A stretch of DNA of 15,864 bases, taken from the NCBI GenBank assembly GCA_005793295.1, contig SXSX01000247.1, positions 1-15,864 of the forward strand. Reading direction: 5' to 3'. The translations under genes and the position numbers were made by a program. The stretch comes from Burkholderiales bacterium. Its GTDB lineage: Bacteria > Pseudomonadota > Gammaproteobacteria > Burkholderiales > Burkholderiaceae_C. How positions within the stretch are numbered: position 1 is the stretch's first letter; every line of letters begins with the position of its first letter. Shown here one piece after another: positions 1 through 7,082 of this stretch. The notes beneath the pieces were generated by a model. That model was not told where the DNA came from, ran no database searches, and saw only the letters and a program-made list of their open reading frames with translations.

Positions 1-58
1 CCAACAAGTGCTTGGAGATGGTTCGGGTTTTGGCCAAATAAACGACCGTTCGCACAGC

Positions 59-835
59 ATGAAGCAGCGTCTGAAAATTGGGATCAGCGCATGTTTCATG
101 TACCCCGATCCGACGCGCAATGCCTACGCGCCCAAGACCCTGCAGTACATCGAAGAGTCCATGACGCATTGGATCACCCGTGGGGGCGCCATCCCCGTAA
201 TGGTGCCCGCTTCCTTCACCGAGGACGCGGCACCCGGCGTTGGCATTGACGCGAACGATTACGCGCAATGGCTTGATGCCTTGGTTTTACATGGCGGCGC
301 CGACGTTTGGCCTGGCAGCTACGGCGAAGAGCCACTGGATCCGCGCTGGTACGGCGACCGCCTGCGCGACTCGTATGAAATCGCTTTGGTTCGTGCCTTT
401 GTTGCAGCAGGGAAACCTGTTTTTGGTGTCTGCCGAGGCTTGCAACTCATCAACGTGGCCTTTGGCGGCACCTTGTACCAAGACATTCCCACGCAACTTC
501 CTCAATCAAAACTCCACCGCGACAGCGCCGTGTTTGACCACCATTTCCATAGCGTGGATGTTGTTGCTGGAACTCGCTTACATGCGCTACTTACCCAAAC
601 ACACCACCCCAAAATCAATAGCATCCATCACCAGGGCATCAAAGACTTGGCGCCTGGCTTTGTGGTTGAGGCGCGCTGTCCTGAAGACGGCTTGATTGAA
701 GCCATTCGACACACCGGTGGTGTTTATGTGGCCGCTGTTCAGTGGCACCCCGAGTACCATTCGCCAACGCTAGGTACGCTCGATGACAGCGCGATGCTGC
801 AAGACTTTTTAACGGCGGCTGCCGCTGCCAAATAA
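59..835 (+). CDS. Class I glutamine amidotransferase-like gamma-glutamyl hydrolase (peptidase C26, PuuD-like)
   Basis: Cytoplasmic hydrolase of the peptidase C26 family, which cleaves gamma-glutamyl amide bonds; E. coli PuuD does this on gamma-glutamyl-GABA in putrescine breakdown. Counting from the ATG at 59 (258 aa), the nucleophile motif FGVCRGLQ puts the catalytic Cys at 125, and QWHPE supplies His230 and Glu232, so the Cys-His-Glu triad is complete. The HGGADV segment near residue 78-83 and the IHHQG segment near 189-193 also fit the family. The frame stays open upstream to a GTG at 8 and to the window edge. I chose ATG 59 because the conserved part (KIGISACF) begins just after it, although no clear Shine-Dalgarno precedes either start. 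The next gene follows after 22 bp, so the two may be co-transcribed. No polyamine gene is nearby, so the real substrate is open; the family call is firm and the substrate is not. Confidence 0.85.
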   Translation: MKQRLKIGISACFMYPDPTRNAYAPKTLQYIEESMTHWITRGGAIPVMVPASFTEDAAPGVGIDANDYAQWLDALVLHGGADVWPGSYGEEPLDPRWYGDRLRDSYEIALVRAFVAAGKPVFGVCRGLQLINVAFGGTLYQDIPTQLPQSKLHRDSAVFDHHFHSVDVVAGTRLHALLTQTHHPKINSIHHQGIKDLAPGFVVEARCPEDGLIEAIRHTGGVYVAAVQWHPEYHSPTLGTLDDSAMLQDFLTAAAAAK

Positions 836-857
836 CCATAATTCGAAAGGGAAAATC

Positions 858-1457
858 ATGCAAAACAAACCACCTTCTCCCAAACCTCTGCGCCCCTTGC
901 CGGCATTTATTTTTGCCAGCCGCTGGTTACAACTGCCTTTGTACTTAGGCTTAATTGCGGCACAAGGTGTATACGTTTACCACTTCTGGGTCGAGTTGGT
1001 TCATCTCATAGAAGCGGCGTTTGGAAGCCAGGTTGCACTCCAATCGTTGGTGACCAGCATGGGCTACCAAGCCGATGCGCCTCTCACCGGTCTCAATGAA
1101 ACGCTCATCATGCTGGTGGTCTTAGCGTTGATTGATGTGGTGATGATCTCTAACCTACTGATCATGGTGATTGTGGGTGGGTATGAGACCTTTGTTAGTC
1201 GAATGGACTTAGAGGGCCACCGCGACCAGCCCGAGTGGTTAGATCACGTCAATGCCTCTGTTTTGAAAGTCAAACTCGGTACAGCCATCATCGGTATTAG
1301 CTCTATACATTTGCTCAAAACCTTTATCAACGCCGCCAACTACGACACCAAAGTGTTGATGTTTCAGACCTTAATCCATATAACTTTCTTACTCAGCGCC
1401 CTGGCGATCGCGTACACCGACCGAATTTTAATTTCGACCCAGGTAATGAAAAAGTAA
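858..1457 (+). CDS. YqhA family (UPF0114 / TIGR00645) inner-membrane protein
   Basis: A 199-aa membrane protein resembling the YqhA/UPF0114 family, whose function is unknown. Four hydrophobic segments are visible at about residues 23-43, 81-107, 137-156 and 168-186. The central segment running into VIVGGYETFVSR (about 104-115) is the most family-like stretch, followed by an acidic loop with DLEGHRDQPEWLDH. The N-terminus is proline-rich and basic, which suggests it is cytoplasmic. An AAGGG about 8-12 nt before the ATG at 858 is a plausible ribosome binding site. The gene lies 22 bp behind the amidotransferase and 207 bp before the proteorhodopsin gene on the same strand. Its composition is intermediate between the GC-rich first gene and the AT-richer phototrophy cassette. 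Nothing in the sequence shows a functional tie to phototrophy. Confidence 0.8.
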   Translation: MQNKPPSPKPLRPLPAFIFASRWLQLPLYLGLIAAQGVYVYHFWVELVHLIEAAFGSQVALQSLVTSMGYQADAPLTGLNETLIMLVVLALIDVVMISNLLIMVIVGGYETFVSRMDLEGHRDQPEWLDHVNASVLKVKLGTAIIGISSIHLLKTFINAANYDTKVLMFQTLIHITFLLSALAIAYTDRILISTQVMKK

Positions 1458-1482
1458 GTCTTACAACTTGTGAAAAATATTA

Positions 1483-1492
1483 GGGTTAACCC
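1483..1492. promoter_or_regulatory. Perfect 10-bp palindrome upstream of the opsin promoter
   Basis: GGGTTAACCC is a perfect palindrome 26 bp after the YqhA-family stop and about 100 bp before the predicted opsin promoter. It could be a protein-binding site or a chance palindrome. As RNA it would form only a 3-bp stem with a TTAA loop, followed by an imperfect T-rich stretch, so it makes a poor terminator. No regulator is known for it. Confidence 0.25.
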
Positions 1493-1591
1493 GTTATTTT
1501 CCAATGACGAAAAAGCATTGCATTTTTGTAGTCTAGGTTGGTAGAGTCGCCTTTTTTGACCCCGTTTAAAACCCTACTGTCATGTCAATTA

Positions 1592-1620
1592 TTTACATCG
1601 TAACCAAAATCTACTATTGT
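1592..1620 (+). promoter_or_regulatory. Predicted sigma70-type promoter for proteorhodopsin
   Basis: TTTACA (1592-1597) and TATTGT (1615-1620) are separated by exactly 17 bp. They match the -35 consensus at five of six positions and the -10 consensus at four of six. Transcription would start near 1627, giving a 5' leader of about 38 nt before the opsin ATG. This is the best-spaced pair in the 207-bp gap. It is a prediction by eye; a start site has not been mapped. Confidence 0.5.
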
Positions 1621-1632
1621 TCACGTGGTTCT

Positions 1633-1645
1633 ATTGGAAACCAAT
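1633..1645 (+). promoter_or_regulatory. Small inverted repeat in the opsin mRNA leader
   Basis: ATTGG and CCAAT form perfect 5-bp arms around an AAA loop. The element lies just downstream of the predicted start of transcription and 9 nt before the Shine-Dalgarno sequence. It could be an operator half-site pair or a small hairpin that protects the mRNA 5' end. The arms are short, so chance is possible. Confidence 0.25.
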
Positions 1646-1653
1646 TAACTTTT

Positions 1654-1658
1654 AGGAG
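1654..1658 (+). promoter_or_regulatory. Strong ribosome binding site of proteorhodopsin
   Basis: AGGAG stands 6 nt before the ATG at 1665. It fixes that start over the second Met codon at 1677. It is the best Shine-Dalgarno match I see in the window and contrasts with the weak or absent ones before crtI, crtB and crtY, fitting high synthesis of the opsin. Confidence 0.75.
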
Positions 1659-1664
1659 ATACGT

Positions 1665-2468
1665 ATGCAATTAAAAATGAATTGGCTTAAGTCAATTGCC
1701 AGCCCGGCCATCGCCTTAGGCTTGCTATTTGGTGTTAGCCAAGCATCAGCGAACGCGGGGGCTGTCCTCAAGCCTGAAGATTTTGTGGGAATATCTTTTT
1801 GGCTCATTTCAATGGCCCTCATTGCATCCACCGTATTCTTCTTCCTTGAGCGTGACCGTGTCTCAGCGAAGTGGAAGACATCATTGACCGTTTCCGGACT
1901 TGTCACATTGGTCGCTGCGGTTCACTATTTCTACATGCGTGAAGTCTGGGTATCAACCGGCTCAACACCGACCGTATTTAGATACATCGACTGGCTCATT
2001 ACTGTGCCACTTTTGATGATCGAGTTTTACCTGATTCTGTCAGCTATCACCAAAGTCCCCGTTGGCGTGTTTTGGCGCCTCATGATCGGAACTTTAGTCA
2101 TGTTGGTGGGTGGATACCTCGGTGAAGCTGGCTACATGGCTGTTCTTCCTGCATTCATCATCGGTATGGTGGGCTGGGCTTACATTCTTTATGAAATCTT
2201 CATGGGCGAAGCCAGCAAGATTAACGCCAACAGCGCGCCTGCTTCCGTTCAGTCGGCATTCAACACCATGCGTTTGATTGTTACGATTGGCTGGGCCATC
2301 TACCCATTGGGCTACTTCTTTGGATACTTGACAGGCAGCAACCCTGCAGACAGTGCAAATGCTCTCAACATCATTTACAACTTTGCTGACGTGTTGAACA
2401 AAATTGCATTTGGCCTGATCATTTGGACCGTTGCGGTCAAAGAGTCTGAAGGTCATTCGCACAAATAA
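1665..2468 (+). CDS. Proteorhodopsin, green-type light-driven proton pump
   Basis: A 267-aa microbial rhodopsin that uses retinal to pump protons out of the cell in light. Residues 1 to about 29 look like a cleavable signal peptide ending near SQASA, as in other proteorhodopsins. Seven hydrophobic helices follow, roughly at 41-61, 73-91, 105-126, 136-153, 157-178, 200-222 and 234-258. Helix C reads RYIDWLITVPLLMIE, giving counter-ion Asp109, Thr113 and proton donor Glu120, the DTE motif of outward proton pumps. His87 is the conserved partner of the counter-ion, Arg106 and Asp242 are present, and Lys246 binds retinal. Leu117 sits at the spectral-tuning site (Leu105 of the SAR86 green type), which predicts green absorption. 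Phe164 aligns with the bulky residue that closes the carotenoid fenestration. A well-spaced promoter and strong AGGAG precede the gene, and a strong terminator follows it. Confidence 0.97.
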   Translation: MQLKMNWLKSIASPAIALGLLFGVSQASANAGAVLKPEDFVGISFWLISMALIASTVFFFLERDRVSAKWKTSLTVSGLVTLVAAVHYFYMREVWVSTGSTPTVFRYIDWLITVPLLMIEFYLILSAITKVPVGVFWRLMIGTLVMLVGGYLGEAGYMAVLPAFIIGMVGWAYILYEIFMGEASKINANSAPASVQSAFNTMRLIVTIGWAIYPLGYFFGYLTGSNPADSANALNIIYNFADVLNKIAFGLIIWTVAVKESEGHSHK

Positions 2469-2484
2469 TTAGCGCGTTTGGTTT

Positions 2485-2524
2485 GAACCTTCTTCACTCA
2501 CCGAGTGAAGAAGGTTCTTTTATT
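2485..2524 (+). terminator. Strong intrinsic terminator between proteorhodopsin and crtE
   Basis: GAACCTTCTTCACTC (2485-2499) and its exact reverse complement (2503-2517) form a perfect 15-bp stem with an ACC loop, followed directly by TTTTATT. It begins 16 nt after the opsin stop codon. It should end most opsin transcripts before crtE, so the biosynthetic genes would depend on read-through or on a separate promoter. Confidence 0.9.
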
Positions 2525-2558
2525 GGGCCCTGTCTTATTTGTACTTGGCTTGTTCAAA

Positions 2559-2563
2559 CGGAG
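2559..2563 (+). promoter_or_regulatory. Ribosome binding site that decides the crtE start
   Basis: CGGAG lies 9 nt before the ATG at 2573. It supports that ATG over a TTG-initiated frame from 2483, which would run through the terminator hairpin. I see no convincing -35/-10 pair between the hairpin and this site. Confidence 0.5.
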
Positions 2564-2572
2564 CCGCTTGTT

Positions 2573-3526
2573 ATGTCGACGCCTCGTTTAGATTGTTCAG
2601 AATTGACAGACGTCAAATTCGCTTCTTTGCTTGAAGATGTTCAAGCAAGAATGCTTTATGCAACGCGTTGCACTCATGAGTTGTCCTCCACTCCAGCACA
2701 CAATGTCTCTTTAGCGGTTGCTTACCACTTGCGCTCCGGCGGGCAGCAAGTTCGGGCGAAGCTGGCTTTATCTGCCGCTTTTGCTTTAGGCCTTGAAGAT
2801 TCTGACGCTGTGTGTCTTGCGGCGTGTGCAGAACTTTTACACAATGCGTCGCTCGTACACGACGACCTTCAGGACGGCGATTTATTCCGTCGCGGTCAGC
2901 CCTCATTGTGGTCAAAATATGGCAAGAACTTTGCTATCTGCTGCGGGGACTTACTTTTATCTGCCTCTTATGGCGTCTTATGCCAACTCTCTCGATCTGA
3001 CACGCTGCCCGCCGTTTTAGACATGGTGCACCAGCGAACCAGCCGCGCCATTGCCGGACAGTGCGCCGACTTGAGCGCCTTAGATTCGCATGCAGACTTC
3101 GTCGACCAATACATTCCCATCTCCAAAGCCAAGTCGGGCGCCCTCTTGGGCTTGCCGCTTGAGCTTTCCTTGCTAGTCGCGGGGTATCCCGATTCCATTG
3201 CGGTTGCCAAGTCTGCCGCCGATCATTTTGCGGTGGGTTATCAAATCATTGATGATTTACAAGACCATGCCTCGGATTCAAAGCGAGCACCCCAACAGCA
3301 ACATCAGGTCGCACCACCCGCACTCAACATCGTTTTGCTGCTTGAGCAACAATCGGGACACGATGACCCTTTTGCACAAGCCTCTGCGCTTGCAATCGAC
3401 CACCTCAAGCAGTGTGAAAACTATGCATTGCAATTACCCCATCACTCTGGCCGTTTGTTGATCTCCTACTGCACAAAAATGCGCACGACGTTGAATGACA
3501 CTATTGCACAATTCGAAACGTATTAA
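2573..3526 (+). CDS. crtE: Geranylgeranyl diphosphate synthase
   Basis: A 317-aa trans-isoprenyl diphosphate synthase that builds geranylgeranyl diphosphate from IPP and allylic primers, the first committed step toward carotenoids. The first aspartate-rich motif is DDLQDGD at residues 97-103, in the context LVHDDLQDGDLFRRGQP, and the second is DDLQD at 227-231 in YQIIDDLQD. Both bind Mg-diphosphate. A KSGALLGLP segment near 187-195 also fits the family. The product length is inferred from the neighbours (crtB, crtI), not from chain-length residues. ATG 2573 was chosen because of the CGGAG before it; an upstream TTG at 2483 would add 30 unrelated residues encoded by the terminator. The stop overlaps the crtI start by one base (TAATG). 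The frame is intact and of normal length. Confidence 0.92.
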   Translation: MSTPRLDCSELTDVKFASLLEDVQARMLYATRCTHELSSTPAHNVSLAVAYHLRSGGQQVRAKLALSAAFALGLEDSDAVCLAACAELLHNASLVHDDLQDGDLFRRGQPSLWSKYGKNFAICCGDLLLSASYGVLCQLSRSDTLPAVLDMVHQRTSRAIAGQCADLSALDSHADFVDQYIPISKAKSGALLGLPLELSLLVAGYPDSIAVAKSAADHFAVGYQIIDDLQDHASDSKRAPQQQHQVAPPALNIVLLLEQQSGHDDPFAQASALAIDHLKQCENYALQLPHHSGRLLISYCTKMRTTLNDTIAQFETY

Positions 3527-5001
3527 TGCAAGCAATTGTCATTGGCGCAGGGTTTGGCGGAATAGCAGCGGCCCTTCGATTACGCGCTAAGGGCTATCAG
3601 GTTACGCTAATCGATCGGTGTTCCCAGCTCGGAGGACGTGCCCAAGTTTTTGAGCGAGATGGGTTTAGACATGACGCTGGCCCTACCGTCATCACCGCCC
3701 CGTTTCTTTTTGAAGAGCTATTTTCATTGTTTGGTGAAAAGTTCTCGGACCACGTCACTCTGGTTCCGCTAACACCATGGTACCGATTTGTATTTTCTGA
3801 TGGGGAAAAGTTCGATTACGGCGGAACGCTTGAAGAAACCCTGGCTGAAATTAGACGTATTGAACCCAAAGACTGCGATGGCTATCAAAAATTATTGAAG
3901 CACTCCCAGCGGATCTTCGATGTCGGGTTTACTCAGCTATCCGCACAACCATTCCACAAATTCAGCACCATGCTGAAGCAAATTCCGCAGCTTTTAGGTT
4001 TGCGCTCCTATGAAACCGTTTGGCAAATGGTGTCCAGGTTTTTGATCAACCCGAAGTTGCGTCAAGCTTTTTCGATTCAGCCCCTGCTTGTGGGTGGCAA
4101 CCCGTTTGATACAACCAGCATTTATGGTTTGATTCACTATCTAGAACGAGCGTATGGTGTCCATTTTGCGATGGGCGGTACGGGCGCAATTACCAAGGCT
4201 TTCGAAAAATTAATGGTCCGACAAGGCATTGATATTCAACTCGGGAAAACGGTTAAATCTCTCAAGATTACAAAGGGGGCAGCCCGCGCTGTGGTTCTTG
4301 AAGATGGCCGCACACTCGATGCAGATATCGTCGTTTCAAACGCCGATGCAGCGCATCTCTATGGAGAGATGGTATCTCCCAAGGATCGATCGATTTCATC
4401 TGCGGTGAAACTTGCAAGCGCTCAATTCTCAATGGGCCTGTATGTTTTTTATTTTGGAACTAAGCGAACCTACCCAGAGGTAGCGCACCACACCATATGG
4501 ATGGGTGAACGCTACCGCGAACTCCTTGCGGACATCTTTAACCACAAAACACTTTCTGATGATTTTTCCTTGTATCTCCACCGCCCCACGGCGACAGATC
4601 CCAGTTTTGCACCTGCCGGATGCGATAGTTTTTATGTGCTGTGCCCGGTACCTAACTTGCAAGGGAAGGTGGATTGGGACGTGCAAGGTCCTTTGCTACA
4701 AAGCCGCATTGTTGCAGCCCTCAGCAAGACGATTCTTCCAGATTTAGAGTCAACGATCACGGCTGAATTCTCGATGAATCCCAAAGACTTTAAGAACGAC
4801 TATCTCAGCCAACATGGCGCAGGATTTTCCATTTCTCCCTTGTTTCGCCAGTCGGCATGGTTCAGATTTCACAATCAGGCCGAAGGGATTAATAATCTTT
4901 ATTTAGTGGGTGCTGGCACCCATCCTGGTGCAGGCTTACCAGGCGTTTTATGTTCAGCAAAAGTAATCGACTCCCTCATTGAGCCCGTAACTAATGCCTG
5001 A
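3526..5001 (+). CDS. crtI: Phytoene desaturase (phytoene to lycopene)
   Basis: A 491-aa bacterial-type CrtI, the FAD-dependent membrane-associated enzyme that introduces four double bonds into phytoene to give lycopene. The N-terminus carries the dinucleotide-binding fold (VIGAGFGGIAAALRLRAKG, starting at about residue 5), followed by GGRAQVFERDGFRHDAGPTV, typical of the family. The C-terminal FAD motif NNLYLVGAGTHPGAGLPGV begins at about residue 456. The length matches the family norm. The start ATG overlaps the crtE stop by one base and has no visible Shine-Dalgarno, so translational coupling to crtE is likely. The last 8 bases overlap the crtB start. A lycopene rather than neurosporene product is inferred from the following cyclase gene. 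Confidence 0.95.
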   Translation: MQAIVIGAGFGGIAAALRLRAKGYQVTLIDRCSQLGGRAQVFERDGFRHDAGPTVITAPFLFEELFSLFGEKFSDHVTLVPLTPWYRFVFSDGEKFDYGGTLEETLAEIRRIEPKDCDGYQKLLKHSQRIFDVGFTQLSAQPFHKFSTMLKQIPQLLGLRSYETVWQMVSRFLINPKLRQAFSIQPLLVGGNPFDTTSIYGLIHYLERAYGVHFAMGGTGAITKAFEKLMVRQGIDIQLGKTVKSLKITKGAARAVVLEDGRTLDADIVVSNADAAHLYGEMVSPKDRSISSAVKLASAQFSMGLYVFYFGTKRTYPEVAHHTIWMGERYRELLADIFNHKTLSDDFSLYLHRPTATDPSFAPAGCDSFYVLCPVPNLQGKVDWDVQGPLLQSRIVAALSKTILPDLESTITAEFSMNPKDFKNDYLSQHGAGFSISPLFRQSAWFRFHNQAEGINNLYLVGAGTHPGAGLPGVLCSAKVIDSLIEPVTNA

Positions 5002-5935
5002 GTCTTCTTTATTGGATGCCAACGCAATACTCGCAGCCAAAGGGAAAAGTTTCCACTGGGCCCGTCACTTTCTTGGCAAAAACCACGCCCAACGCGCTAC
5101 CCGCCTCTACCGACTTTGCCGTTACATCGATGACATAGCAGATGAGCATCAAGGCATACCTCAGGCGCTTTCTACCCTGAGTCACATCAAGACAGCATTC
5201 GCTACCGGCATATCATCGGATCCCATCATCAAGGACGGTTTGCTTTTGCTAGAAGAGTGCAAAATTGATCCAGCCATTCTTATTGAATTGGTGATGGGCA
5301 TTGAATCCGATCTCACCACCGTACGAATTCCAGACGAAGATGCCCTTTTGCGCTACTGTTACCAAGTTGCGGGTACGGTCGGGTTGATGATGTGTAAGGC
5401 ATTAGAGACGGATAAAAAATTGGCCTTTGCGCATGCCATTGATTTGGGTATAGCCATGCAACTTACCAACATCTGCAGAGATGTCGCCGCCGACGCTGCG
5501 CTAGGAAGGCGTTACTTACCCGCAAGTGTTGTGGGTGACTTATCGCCTGGCGAGATCCTCAACCCCTCTATGCCAAGCCGCAAACTAATCCAAAATTGCT
5601 TGACGGATTTACTAGCTCTCGCCAATCGTTATTACCAAAGTGGCGAACAAGGCCTCGTCTATCTTCCGCCAGCGGCTCGAGCGGGTGTTTTACTTTCTGC
5701 GCGGCTTTACCGTGCAATTGGCGATGAGTTACAGCACAATGGGCTTAATTTCTGGCAAGGCCGGGCCGTCGTTGGCTGGAGAAAAAAAAGCATGCTTTCC
5801 ATTCTTTCTTTGTGTGAGATTCCCTTTCGAAGAAAGTACTGGCGTTTTCCAGACAACCATGATTCCGCATTGCACGCCCCACTGTTAAACGCGCCACGAC
5901 CCACCACTTGGCATTTTTTAGACCATGCCAGCTGA
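4994..5935 (+). CDS. crtB: Phytoene synthase
   Basis: A 313-aa squalene/phytoene synthase family enzyme that joins two geranylgeranyl diphosphates head to head to give 15-cis phytoene. The two Mg-binding aspartate motifs are clear: DDIADE at residues 46-51 in RYIDDIADEHQ, and RDVAAD at 162-167 in NICRDVAAD, followed by GRRYLP as is usual. A YCYQVAGTVGLMM segment at about 121-133 also fits. The start overlaps the crtI stop by 8 bases (ATGCCTGA) and no strong Shine-Dalgarno precedes it, so it is probably coupled to crtI. The 3' end overlaps crtY by 11 bases. The frame is full-length with all key motifs intact. Confidence 0.95.
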   Translation: MPESSLLDANAILAAKGKSFHWARHFLGKNHAQRATRLYRLCRYIDDIADEHQGIPQALSTLSHIKTAFATGISSDPIIKDGLLLLEECKIDPAILIELVMGIESDLTTVRIPDEDALLRYCYQVAGTVGLMMCKALETDKKLAFAHAIDLGIAMQLTNICRDVAADAALGRRYLPASVVGDLSPGEILNPSMPSRKLIQNCLTDLLALANRYYQSGEQGLVYLPPAARAGVLLSARLYRAIGDELQHNGLNFWQGRAVVGWRKKSMLSILSLCEIPFRRKYWRFPDNHDSALHAPLLNAPRPTTWHFLDHAS

Positions 5936-7082
5936 TGCCGACCTGCTTGTTATCGGCGGTGGCTGTGCGGGTCTTAGCCTTGCAGCGCAGTTAGGCTCAT
6001 ACAAAGACCGCGCCCGGCGAACAATCGTTTTAGAGCAACGCAGCACCTATCAAAACGATAGAACGTGGTGCTTTTGGGGGGACATCACCACCCCGTATGC
6101 GCATCTGGCAGACCACCAATGGGGCGAATTGCAGCTCATCAACGGGGAACAGCAGGTGTTGATTGATTGCAACCACACCCCTTACCATATGCTTAAAAGC
6201 AGCACCTTTTACGACTCGGTGATGACGGGGTTGGCTCACAATCCCTTGCTCTCTATTCAATTGAATGCTGCCGTTGTAACTGAGCCCATTTTTCGACACG
6301 GGCTTTGGCATGTTCAAACTTCACAAGGCGAATTGACGTCTAAGGTGGTTATCGACACGCGTCCCGCTTCTTCTTCATCCGAACTTGAAGCGGTCTTATG
6401 GCAATCTTTTTATGGCCATGAAGTTTTGACCAACGAACCCTGCTTTGATCCAGCGTGTGCAGAGTTAATGGATTTTTCTGCGCCTAACCCCATGCAGATT
6501 GGTTTTACCTATACCCTGCCAGTCTCAACAACGCGGGCACTCATCGAGTTCACTACTTTTTCAGCTGGGCGCTTGACCGCAGGCGATCTTGAAACCGCCT
6601 TGATGCAATCTATTGCTAAAAAAGTGGGTGGTAAGCCGTACAAAATTGTGCATTCCGAATACGGCTTGTTGCCTATGGGTATCACCCATCGCGGTGCCAA
6701 CTCAACGCCCAAGGACCCGAGTTATATTGTTTCTGGCCTGCATGCAGGCGCAGGCAGACCCTCTACGGGCTATGCGTTCCAACGCATACAGAATTGGGCA
6801 GCCCAATGCGCAGCGAGAATCGTCGCAGGCGGACTTCCGAAAGCACAGACTAAAGATCCATATTTTTTAAGCCAAATGGATCGGATCTTTCTCAACGTAC
6901 TTCGGGATAACCCACGCCATGGACCCGATCTTTTTACGCGTCTTTTTTCTAAAGCAAAGAGCGAACAAGTGATTCGATTTTTGAGTGACAAGGCGCACCT
7001 CAGCGATTACGCTGCCATCATTCGCGCTATGCCTACCGCACCCTTTATCAAACAGCTTTTTAGTGGCAAGGCTCTGCAATGA
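5925..7082 (+). CDS. crtY: Lycopene beta-cyclase (CrtY type)
   Basis: A 385-aa FAD-dependent lycopene cyclase of the CrtY/CrtL type that closes both ends of lycopene into beta-ionone rings, giving beta-carotene. The N-terminal dinucleotide fold reads LLVIGGGCAGLSLAAQL (from residue 7), followed by the family signature NDRTWCFW at 44-51. IEFTTFS (207-213) carries Glu208, which probably corresponds to the conserved acidic catalytic residue. GLLPMGITHRG (247-257) and AGAGRPSTGYAFQRIQ (274-289) are typical C-terminal segments. The start overlaps crtB by 11 bases with no visible Shine-Dalgarno, and the stop overlaps the blh start as ATGA. Beta-cyclisation of both ends is inferred from the adjacent blh, which needs beta-carotene. 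Confidence 0.93.
   Translation: MPADADLLVIGGGCAGLSLAAQLGSYKDRARRTIVLEQRSTYQNDRTWCFWGDITTPYAHLADHQWGELQLINGEQQVLIDCNHTPYHMLKSSTFYDSVMTGLAHNPLLSIQLNAAVVTEPIFRHGLWHVQTSQGELTSKVVIDTRPASSSSELEAVLWQSFYGHEVLTNEPCFDPACAELMDFSAPNPMQIGFTYTLPVSTTRALIEFTTFSAGRLTAGDLETALMQSIAKKVGGKPYKIVHSEYGLLPMGITHRGANSTPKDPSYIVSGLHAGAGRPSTGYAFQRIQNWAAQCAARIVAGGLPKAQTKDPYFLSQMDRIFLNVLRDNPRHGPDLFTRLFSKAKSEQVIRFLSDKAHLSDYAAIIRAMPTAPFIKQLFSGKALQ

Noticed and set aside
8..58. GTG at 8 as the start of the amidotransferase
   Set aside because: It adds 17 residues before the conserved KIGISACF start. It cannot be excluded because the window edge hides the upstream context, but it is less likely than ATG 59.
240..695. 151-codon plus-strand frame inside the amidotransferase
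   Set aside because: It is an out-of-frame shadow of a gene with an intact catalytic triad.
1510..1527. AAAAAGC/GCATTTTT hairpin as terminator of the YqhA-family gene
   Set aside because: The arms are mostly A-T pairs with a bulged A, too weak to call.
1556..1580. TTGACC followed by TACTGT as a promoter for the opsin
   Set aside because: The spacer is only 13 bp, and there is no good -10 at 16-18 bp. The TTTACA/TATTGT pair at 1592-1620 is better spaced.
2094..2462. 122-codon minus-strand open frame opposite the opsin
   Set aside because: It is antisense to a clear opsin, has no recognisable domain or ribosome site, and is best explained as a shadow.
2483..2572. In-frame extension of crtE to a TTG at 2483
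   Set aside because: It would encode 30 residues from the terminator hairpin and has no ribosome site. ATG 2573 has CGGAG at a proper distance and leads into the conserved protein.
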